From: Vulcanimicrobiota bacterium
GTDB taxonomy: Bacteria > Vulcanimicrobiota > Vulcanimicrobiia > Vulcanimicrobiales > Vulcanimicrobiaceae
Direction of reading: 5' to 3'
DNA length: 9,205 nt
Assembly: GCA_014304965.1 (NCBI GenBank)
Contig: JACRTZ010000133.1
Location: 5,116 to 14,320 of the forward strand
In this document: one piece after another, positions 4,319 through 9,205 of the stretch
Layout: every line of letters starts with the position of its first letter
Numbering within the stretch: the first letter of the stretch is position 1
Made by a program: the position numbers and the translations under genes
The notes under the pieces: generated by a model
The model's database searches: none
What the model saw: only the letters and a program-made list of their open reading frames with translations
Told to the model about the DNA's origin: nothing

Positions 4319-5314
4319 TTATGCGGCTTCGAGCGAAGGGTTGACGGCGAGCAGGATCTTGCCGAAGTTAGCGTTGTTTTCCATGACTTCGTGGGCGTCG
4401 GCGAGTTGCTCGAGCGGCAGGACGCGATCGATTTCCGGGCGCAGCGCACCGCGTGCGATAGACGGAAGAATCCGCGTCGTCAAGGCGCTTGCGAGGGCGA
4501 TTTTTTCGTCGAGCGGCCGCGAACGCAACACGGTGCCGACGAGCGAGGCTCGCTTCGCCATGAGCGAGCCCATCGCGAGTTGCGCGTTCGCGCCGCCGAG
4601 GGTACCGATCTGCACGATCCGGCCACCGATCGCGAGCGCCGCGAGGTTTCCGTCAAGCGCCGAGGCACCGAGAAAATCGAGCACGATATTCACGCCGGTG
4701 CCGCCGCTCGCCCCGCGCACGCGTTCGGACCAGCCTTCATCGAGCGCCACCGCATGCTGCAGACCGTGCCCTTTGGCGCGCTCGAGCTTATCGGGCGTGC
4801 GCGACGTGCCGATCGTCGTTCCCCCCGCTGCGGCGACGAGCGCAATGCCCGCGAGGCCCACGGAGCTGCCGACGGCGTGGATCAGGACGATGTCGCCGAA
4901 CTCAAAGCGCCCCTGCGCGAACAGCGCGTCGTACGCCGTCAGAAACGCTTCCGGAATTGCGGCTGCCTCGCGCAATCCGATTTCGTCGGGCAGCGGCGAA
5001 ACGGTCAGCGCGTTGGCCGCGACGAACGGCGCGTGCGCTCCGCCGCCGACGAGGCCGCACACGCGCATACCGGGTCGCAACCCTTCGACCCGCGCACCCG
5101 CGGCGCACACTATACCTGAGTATTCGAGGCCCGGAATGACGCGGTCCCCGCGAGCGGCGAGGTACCGCCCCATTCGCTCGAGCACGTCCGCACGGTTGAG
5201 CCCGGCGTAGGCGACCTCGATCAGTACGTCGTCCGGGCCTGCCTCGGGTTCCGGGACGTGCGCCATTGCGATCACATCGCGGCCGCCCGTCCCGTCGTAG
5301 ATCGCAGCGCGCAT
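4319..5314 (-). CDS. NAD(P)H quinone oxidoreductase, PIG3-type (zinc-free MDR superfamily)
   Basis: The 331-residue product matches the PIG3/TP53I3-like branch of the medium-chain dehydrogenase/reductase superfamily along its whole length. These enzymes pass electrons from NADPH to quinones or related acceptors in the cytoplasm. Visible markers are ALNRAD-like AGLNRADVLERMGRY (37-51), PGLEYSG (61-67), AAAIPEAFLTAYDAL (117-131), the dinucleotide-binding turn HAVGSSVG (146-153), TSRTPDKL (170-177) as the likely phosphate-contacting strand end, GVNIVLDFLG (207-216) and the closing AHEVMENNANFGKILL. The zinc-binding cysteine clusters of alcohol dehydrogenases are absent. Its ATG shares the A of the TGA that ends the upstream gene (TGATG), so translation is probably coupled. 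The physiological electron acceptor cannot be told from sequence. Confidence 0.92.
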   Translation of the reverse strand: MRAAIYDGTGGRDVIAMAHVPEPEAGPDDVLIEVAYAGLNRADVLERMGRYLAARGDRVIPGLEYSGIVCAAGARVEGLRPGMRVCGLVGGGAHAPFVAANALTVSPLPDEIGLREAAAIPEAFLTAYDALFAQGRFEFGDIVLIHAVGSSVGLAGIALVAAAGGTTIGTSRTPDKLERAKGHGLQHAVALDEGWSERVRGASGGTGVNIVLDFLGASALDGNLAALAIGGRIVQIGTLGGANAQLAMGSLMAKRASLVGTVLRSRPLDEKIALASALTTRILPSIARGALRPEIDRVLPLEQLADAHEVMENNANFGKILLAVNPSLEAA

Positions 5315-5961
5315 CAGTTCAACCGCGGATCCGGCGGAGTCGTCGGAAACGAGAACTCATCGTAGTTTGCATCGCCGATGACGTGTAAACGCCCGATGCG
5401 CATCGGTCCTCGGAGCGTTTCTTCGTAATGCACGTGATCGACCAGCCAATGCCCTTCGATCGTCGCGTAATCCACGACGAACTCTTTGTTCGGCCCGACG
5501 AAACGAACGCGCGTCGGCAAGCCGGTCGCGTTGTCGATGTACAGATCGTTGAAGAAGAACGTCGTGTCGGGATTGCTCTGGTCGCGCACGAACTGATAAG
5601 GAGCGAGCGTCAAGTGGGTCTTGCCGTTAGGCGCCTCGCTCGAGTCGGCGGCGTACTGTGGCTTGTAGGTCCGCAGGCTGATGACCACGACATCTGCTTC
5701 CGAACGCTTGTTCAGATCGTACTGCAACGGTTGCACGTCGTGCACTGAGGCCGCGACGTCCTGATGGCTGCTCACCTTCCAACTGAAAATGAAATAGGAT
5801 AGCGCGTCGAAGACGGGCGTGACGGGAAAGCCGCGGCCGACTTGGCCGCGGCCCTTCGGCAAGTCTTGGATGACCGCCGTGTCGTCGCGCGTCCGCACCG
5901 AAACCTGCCGCAATACGTCACGCGACTGATGCATCGCCGGAGCGCTCACGTGGGTTGCCAC
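5314..5961 (-). CDS. Protein of unknown function, N-terminus uncertain
   Basis: From GTG 5961 the product has 215 residues. It looks beta-rich: alternating hydrophobic strands run through the second half (DVVVISLRTY, TTFFFNDLYIDNATGLPTRV, KEFVVDYATIEGHWLVDHVHY, GRLHVIGDANYDEFSF), a pattern reminiscent of periplasmic LolA/LppX-type sheets. I do not recognise the family and this likeness is only an impression. No Shine-Dalgarno precedes GTG 5961, and the reading frame stays open and protein-like upstream to about 6059 (ELAFQTCANAAAAAYRQ, then APPFVTYR), but that extension has no ATG, GTG or TTG. The start drawn here is therefore only the first usable codon; the real N-terminus may be further upstream through a rare start, or the gene is frameshifted or truncated. 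It is coupled to the quinone oxidoreductase by TGATG. Confidence 0.65.
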   Translation of the reverse strand: MATHVSAPAMHQSRDVLRQVSVRTRDDTAVIQDLPKGRGQVGRGFPVTPVFDALSYFIFSWKVSSHQDVAASVHDVQPLQYDLNKRSEADVVVISLRTYKPQYAADSSEAPNGKTHLTLAPYQFVRDQSNPDTTFFFNDLYIDNATGLPTRVRFVGPNKEFVVDYATIEGHWLVDHVHYEETLRGPMRIGRLHVIGDANYDEFSFPTTPPDPRLN

Positions 5962-6071
5962 CCGGTACGTGACGAAGGGTGGGGCTTGCCGATAGGCGGC
6001 GGCCGCAGCGTTTGCACATGTTTGAAAGGCGAGTTCGGGAGTGAGCGTCGGAGTGTACCTCGTAATTTCGT

Positions 6072-6075
6072 GGAG
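6072..6075 (+). promoter_or_regulatory. Shine-Dalgarno site for the first gene of the + strand operon
   Basis: GGAG lies 6 nt before TTG 6082 and 9 nt before GTG 6085. There is no in-frame ATG near, so one of these two non-ATG codons should be the start; spacing favours neither strongly. Confidence 0.55.
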
Positions 6076-6081
6076 ATGTGA

Positions 6082-6780
6082 TTGGTGAGAGGTCGTGAAT
6101 TCCGCTTTGTGTCGGCGCTGATCGCGGCGGCGTTCGTGTCGGCGGCTGCACAGTGCTTCGCCTCGCCGCTGCCGGCCCCGGCCGCCTCTCCGGCCTTACC
6201 TTCAACGCGGCCTGCCCTCGTCTTCGTCACGCACGCCGCCTTTTTCTCGCAAGAGACGCGGCGCTCGCCGGCCATCGATCCCCAAGCGTTCGTGCGCGAC
6301 GATGCCGCGGCCGAGGGAACGGGCCCGCAAAACATCGCGCATGTCGCCGGCCTGCGCACCGCTCGGATCGACGATCTGCCCGAGTCCGTCGCGTACACCG
6401 CGAAGCGGGACTCGCTCGGGTTTACCGTGCAGAAATGGTTCGGCGCAAACGGAATGGTCGAACTCGCGTCCGGAACGGGGGGCGCGACCCGCGCGACGTT
6501 TTCGTTCAAGAAACTGATCGCTTTCGGTGTGTACAGTTTGTTCCGGATCAATTTTTCGCCCGACGGGGCGACGTTTTTGCCGTTTGACGGCGACGGAACC
6601 ACGAACACGTTTACGGCCTCTGTCGACGGCACCGCCGCCATGGTGATGACCTCGCCCGACGCGCTGCCGCGAGGGAGTGCGATCGTTTTGATCTACCACA
6701 GCGACGCGCAAGAGCACGGCACCTCGCGAGGCGAGATCGGCGTGAGCGCGCACCACCAATTGATCGTGAGGCTTCAGTGA
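6082..6780 (+). CDS. Secreted protein of unknown function
   Basis: The 232-residue product starts at TTG 6082 (GTG 6085 is equally possible). It has a signal peptide with basic residues at 3-8, a hydrophobic core at about 9-23 and a likely cut near residues 27-28, followed by a Pro/Ala-rich stretch (29-45). The rest looks like a beta-sandwich: LGFTVQKWFGANGMVELA (112-129), FGVYSLFRINFSP (148-160), then TASVDGTAAMVM and a C-terminal segment with clustered histidines (YHSD at 205-208, HG at 212-213, HH at 224-225). Those histidines could bind a metal, but I have no family to support this. Its stop overlaps the start of the next gene as GTGA. It lies divergent to the uncertain - strand gene, with little space for two promoters if that gene extends upstream. 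Confidence 0.75.
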   Translation: MVRGREFRFVSALIAAAFVSAAAQCFASPLPAPAASPALPSTRPALVFVTHAAFFSQETRRSPAIDPQAFVRDDAAAEGTGPQNIAHVAGLRTARIDDLPESVAYTAKRDSLGFTVQKWFGANGMVELASGTGGATRATFSFKKLIAFGVYSLFRINFSPDGATFLPFDGDGTTNTFTASVDGTAAMVMTSPDALPRGSAIVLIYHSDAQEHGTSRGEIGVSAHHQLIVRLQ

Positions 6781-7208
6781 ACGACGCGTTCATTCGCAGC
6801 GAGCGCATCGCGCTCTCGTGTAAGGGCTCCCACGTGCTCCTGCACGCCGCCGAGAAGAAGGCCGCCGAAATCGGCGTTCCGCAGTGCATCGCCGTCGTGG
6901 ACGGTTCGGGAGAACTGCTGGCATTTTCGCGCATGGACGACGCTCGTCCGGGCTCGATCGAAGTCGCGATCACGAAAGCGCGCTCCGCGGCGCGCCGCCG
7001 CCGTCCCTCCGGCGACGAAGCCGGCGGCGACATGTTGTCGGGGCTCCGCCTTGCGCTGGCGTCGCATCTCAACGTGACGGGCATTCCCGGCGGCCTTCCC
7101 GTTGTCGTGGACGGTCAAGTGATCGGCGGCATCGGCGTGAGTTCCGGAACGTCCGACGAAGATTTGATCGTAGCGAATGCCGGCATAGAAGCTCTGCACA
7201 ACGGATGA
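6777..7208 (+). CDS. GlcG/HbpS family protein (DUF336)
   Basis: The 143-residue product fits the GlcG/HbpS family of small cytoplasmic or secreted proteins, some of which bind haem or cobalamin-type ligands. Typical stretches are PQCIAVVDGSGELLAFSRMDDA (35-56), the PGSIEVAITKARSAA helix (58-72) and the family hallmark GIPGGLPVVVDGQVIGGIGVSSG (102-124) followed by DEDLIVANAGIEAL. I see no signal peptide, so it is probably cytoplasmic. The GTG start at 6777 overlaps the previous stop (GTGA) and has GAGG 5 nt upstream (6768-6771). Its own stop overlaps the next ATG (ATGA). The ligand cannot be told; haem binding is known for some members only. Confidence 0.88.
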   Translation: MNDAFIRSERIALSCKGSHVLLHAAEKKAAEIGVPQCIAVVDGSGELLAFSRMDDARPGSIEVAITKARSAARRRRPSGDEAGGDMLSGLRLALASHLNVTGIPGGLPVVVDGQVIGGIGVSSGTSDEDLIVANAGIEALHNG

Positions 7209-8266
7209 GCGCGACCCTATACCCGATGCTCCTCACGCCGAAGCTCGTCGAGGTGATTTGGGGCGGTCGCGCGCTCGTCGGCACCTACGGGAAGCCCGGG
7301 GAGCCCGACGTTCCGCTCGGTGAATCGTGGGAGTGCTGGGACGAGAATCGCGTCGAGAACGGCGAGCACGCGGGCTCGACGGTCGGCGCGCTGCGGGCGC
7401 AGCTTGGAAGCGCGCTGCTCGGGGCGCTGGATCCGCATCGCATCTTTCCGATTCTCACCAAGTTCATCGACGCGCGAAGCCCGCTTTCGGTGCAAGTACA
7501 TCCGGACGACGCGTACGCGCAGCGCGTCGAGCACCAGCCGTTCGGTAAGACCGAATGCTGGTACGTGCTCGAAGCCGAACCCGGCGCGACCCTCGTTCTC
7601 GGATGGAATCGTGACACGTCGCGCGGCGAGTATCTGGAGCGCGTGAAGACGGGCGCGCTCGAAGACGTCCTGCGAAGCGTTCCGGTGCAGCCGGGGGACG
7701 TGTTTCATCTGCCGGCGGGGACGCTGCACGCGATCGGCGCGGGAATCGTTTTGTACGAAACTCAACAAGCGAGCGACCTGACGTACCGCATCTACGATTA
7801 CGGACGGGTCGGAAGCGACGGCAAACCGCGGCGGCTCGATGTGGATAAGGCCGCCGACGTCTTGGATTATCGCAAAGCGACCGAAGGAGCGCTGCGCACG
7901 GTCGCATACGAGCTCGATGGCCTCTCGCGCACGGCGCTCGTTGCCGACAAGCGCTTCGTCGTCGAGCGCGTCGTCGCGAATGCCGAACCGCACGCCTACG
8001 ACCTCGAAGGCATGCCCCTGGTCGTGACCGCGCTCGAACGGCCGCTCGAGTTGGAGGCGCACGGCACGGCCGTGGTCGTCGCGCCCTATCGCACGGCCTT
8101 GATTCCTGCGGCGTTGGACGTCGTCATGATCCGCTCGAGCGATAGTCGTTCAGCAGCCGCGCTCACCGCCGCGCCCCCGCTCCGGGCGCAATCCATGGCG
8201 GCTCGTTTCGCGCGGGCGGCGGTTCCCGTCGCGCAAAGCACCGGCTTCTTGGCGCAGTTTCCGTAA
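7205..8266 (+). CDS. manA: Mannose-6-phosphate isomerase, type I (class I phosphomannose isomerase)
   Basis: This zinc enzyme interconverts mannose 6-phosphate and fructose 6-phosphate, linking glycolysis to GDP-mannose and so to polysaccharide and glycan synthesis. The 353-residue length fits the short, Bacillus-type ManA. Markers in order: IWGG (18-21), GESWECW (39-45), SVQVHPDD (95-102) with zinc ligands Gln97 and His99, GKTECWYVL (114-122) with Glu117, PAGTLHAIGAG (170-180) with His175, ETQQASDLTYRIYDYGR (185-201) with the active-site Arg195. ATG 7205 overlaps the preceding TGA; a second in-frame Met (residue 8) lies too close to the first conserved strand to be preferred. The last 30 or so residues (Ala-rich) are less conserved in type. 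A functional tie to its operon neighbours is not evident. Confidence 0.94.
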   Translation: MSATLYPMLLTPKLVEVIWGGRALVGTYGKPGEPDVPLGESWECWDENRVENGEHAGSTVGALRAQLGSALLGALDPHRIFPILTKFIDARSPLSVQVHPDDAYAQRVEHQPFGKTECWYVLEAEPGATLVLGWNRDTSRGEYLERVKTGALEDVLRSVPVQPGDVFHLPAGTLHAIGAGIVLYETQQASDLTYRIYDYGRVGSDGKPRRLDVDKAADVLDYRKATEGALRTVAYELDGLSRTALVADKRFVVERVVANAEPHAYDLEGMPLVVTALERPLELEAHGTAVVVAPYRTALIPAALDVVMIRSSDSRSAAALTAAPPLRAQSMAARFARAAVPVAQSTGFLAQFP

Positions 8267-8267
8267 C

Positions 8268-8693
8268 GTGCTTTACGAGATCAAGCCTTTCGAGGCGTTC
8301 AAGGTCGGTGATCGCGCCACGTTCACGAAGACGATCGGCGAAGCCGACATCTTGCTGTTTGCCGCGATCAGCGGCGACAATTACTCCGTTCACGTGGACG
8401 AGGAGTATGCGAAGACCACGCGTTTCGGTGGACGCATCGCGCACGGAATGTTGACGGCAAGCATGCTGTCGGCTACGAACGGCATGCTGCTGCAGCAGCC
8501 CGGTGGCATCTCGGTCGCGCAAACGCTGCGCTTCCTGAAGCCGGTCTATCCCGGCGACACGATCACGGCACGCAGCGAGGTCGTCGAGATTCTCGTTGAA
8601 AAGCGCCGTCTCCGATGCCGCACCTGGTGCACGAACCAGCGCGGCGAGATCGTGATCGAAGGCGAAGCGATCGAACAAAAGGACGTGCATTGA
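8268..8693 (+). CDS. MaoC-type (R)-specific enoyl-CoA hydratase (PhaJ-like)
   Basis: The 141-residue product is a single hot-dog domain of the MaoC/PhaJ kind, which hydrates trans-2-enoyl-CoA to (R)-3-hydroxyacyl-CoA. The hydratase motif is intact: GDNYSVHVDEEYAKTTRFG (36-54) with the catalytic pair Asp37 and His42, then RIAHGMLTASMLS (56-68). The typical second half FLKPVYPGDTITARSEV (89-105) is also present. The protein may serve fatty acid oxidation, polyhydroxyalkanoate supply or fatty acid synthesis; no polyhydroxyalkanoate synthase is in view. It starts at GTG 8268, one base after the manA stop, without a clear Shine-Dalgarno, which fits re-initiation. Its TGA overlaps the TTG of the next gene. 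Confidence 0.92.
   Translation: MLYEIKPFEAFKVGDRATFTKTIGEADILLFAAISGDNYSVHVDEEYAKTTRFGGRIAHGMLTASMLSATNGMLLQQPGGISVAQTLRFLKPVYPGDTITARSEVVEILVEKRRLRCRTWCTNQRGEIVIEGEAIEQKDVH
8679..8683 (+). promoter_or_regulatory. Shine-Dalgarno site setting the TTG start of the RNase H-like gene
   Basis: AAGGA lies 6 nt before TTG 8690, inside the end of the MaoC gene. It favours this TTG over an in-frame ATG at 8615, which would add 25 Arg-rich residues read out of phase from the MaoC gene. Confidence 0.8.
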
Positions 8694-9136
8694 GCCGGGC
8701 AACGCTCTTCGCGGACGGTGGATCGCGCGGGAATCCGGGCCCGTCCGCGAGCGGCGCCGTTTTGTTCGCCGACGACGGAACCGTCATCGCCGAAGTCGGC
8801 GAATTCTTGGGGGTCGCCACCAACAACGTCGCTGAATGGAAAGCGTTGCTCGCCGGTCTCGAGGCCGCGCTCGAACTGGGCATCGACGATCTGCGGATTC
8901 GCATGGACAGCGAACTCGTGGTGCGTCAGCTCGCCGGCACGTATCGCGTAAAGCACCCCGATTTGATCCCGCTGCACGCAAAGGCGCGGCGCTTGCTTTC
9001 TCGCTTTGCCGCCGTAGAAACGGCGCACGTCCGTCGTGCCGACAACGCCGCGGCCGACGCGGTCGTGAACCGCATTCTGGATGAGGCGACCGGCGCCGCA
9101 AAACGAGGCCGCTTTGGGGCAGGCGCTGAAATATAA
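8690..9136 (+). CDS. Ribonuclease H family protein (RNase HI-like)
   Basis: The 148-residue product, begun at TTG 8690, has the full set of RNase H acidic residues: Asp9 in FADGGSRGNPGPS (7-19), Glu49 in TNNVAEWKAL (44-53), Asp73 in RMDSELVV (71-78), and Asp123 in RRADNAAADAV (115-125). It resembles the shorter RNase HI-like proteins of Actinobacteria and Bacillus (stand-alone version of the Rv2228c N-terminal domain), which lack the basic protrusion of the E. coli enzyme. It would cut the RNA strand of RNA-DNA hybrids at replication or R-loops. A short Gly/Ala/Arg tail ends it. TTG overlaps the MaoC stop as TTGA. Intact active-site residues suggest activity. Confidence 0.92.
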   Translation: MSRATLFADGGSRGNPGPSASGAVLFADDGTVIAEVGEFLGVATNNVAEWKALLAGLEAALELGIDDLRIRMDSELVVRQLAGTYRVKHPDLIPLHAKARRLLSRFAAVETAHVRRADNAAADAVVNRILDEATGAAKRGRFGAGAEI

Positions 9137-9139
9137 CGG

Positions 9140-9205
9140 GTGCTGCGCCGCAATGCCGTGCAATTGTTCGTATTCGCCGCCGCTCTGCTCGCGGTGGTCC
9201 TCGGC
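9140..9205 (+). CDS. Start of an exported or membrane protein (partial)
   Basis: From GTG 9140, three bases after the RNase H-like stop, 22 codons stay open to the window edge: MLRRNAVQLFVFAAALLAVVLG. Two arginines followed by a run of hydrophobic residues is the normal form of a signal peptide or first transmembrane helix. No Shine-Dalgarno is clear. Family cannot be told. Confidence 0.6.
   Translation, partial: MLRRNAVQLFVFAAALLAVVLG

Noticed and set aside
4283..5210. Long + strand open frames of 278 and 289 codons
   Set aside because: They are shadows of the quinone oxidoreductase gene, which matches its family over its whole length on the - strand.
5946..6641. 231-codon - strand open frame spanning the divergent gap
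   Set aside because: It is antisense to the secreted protein gene that has a signal peptide and coupled neighbours, and its composition is not protein-like. It is also in a different frame from the upstream extension of the 5314-5961 gene.

Overview
The window is a bacterial chromosomal segment with high G+C. Gene packing is dense, several starts are GTG or TTG, and four of the five tRNA genes do not encode their CCA end. Nothing here fixes the phylum; I would only guess a G+C-rich, little-cultured lineage such as Eremiobacterota or a relative. I see no phage, transposon or CRISPR array.

Region 1 (1-2129) is a tRNA neighbourhood on the + strand. It opens with the possible last codons of an upstream gene and a small one-helix membrane protein. 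Then come tRNA-Ser(GCU), tRNA-Arg(ACG) with a strong terminator, tRNA-Met(CAU) with a second terminator, a small C2HC-type protein, tRNA-Arg(CCG), tadA, and tRNA-Ser(CGA). TadA makes inosine in tRNA-Arg(ACG), so the enzyme sits in the same cluster as its substrate.

Region 2 (2130-4320) holds a membrane-anchored serine hydrolase of the class C beta-lactamase type. Its start codon directly follows the last base of tRNA-Ser(CGA). It is followed by a secreted protein in which two cyanovirin-N-type half-repeats are separated by an Asn-rich linker. A hairpin then ends this transcription unit and the convergent one.

Region 3 (4319-about 6060, - strand) is a two-gene unit: an unrecognised protein whose coding-like frame runs past any normal start codon, then a PIG3-type quinone oxidoreductase joined to it by a TGATG overlap.

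Region 4 (6082-9205, + strand) looks like one operon of six tightly joined genes: an unknown secreted protein, a GlcG/HbpS-family protein, mannose-6-phosphate isomerase, a MaoC-type hydratase, an RNase H-family protein, and the first codons of an exported or membrane protein. Stops and starts overlap (GTGA, ATGA, TTGA) or lie 1-3 nt apart. The functions do not form one obvious pathway.

The observations most worth following up are the split cyanovirin-N-like protein, the tRNA-Ser/hydrolase junction that could yield a leaderless mRNA after tRNA 3' processing, and the missing start of the - strand gene near 6060.
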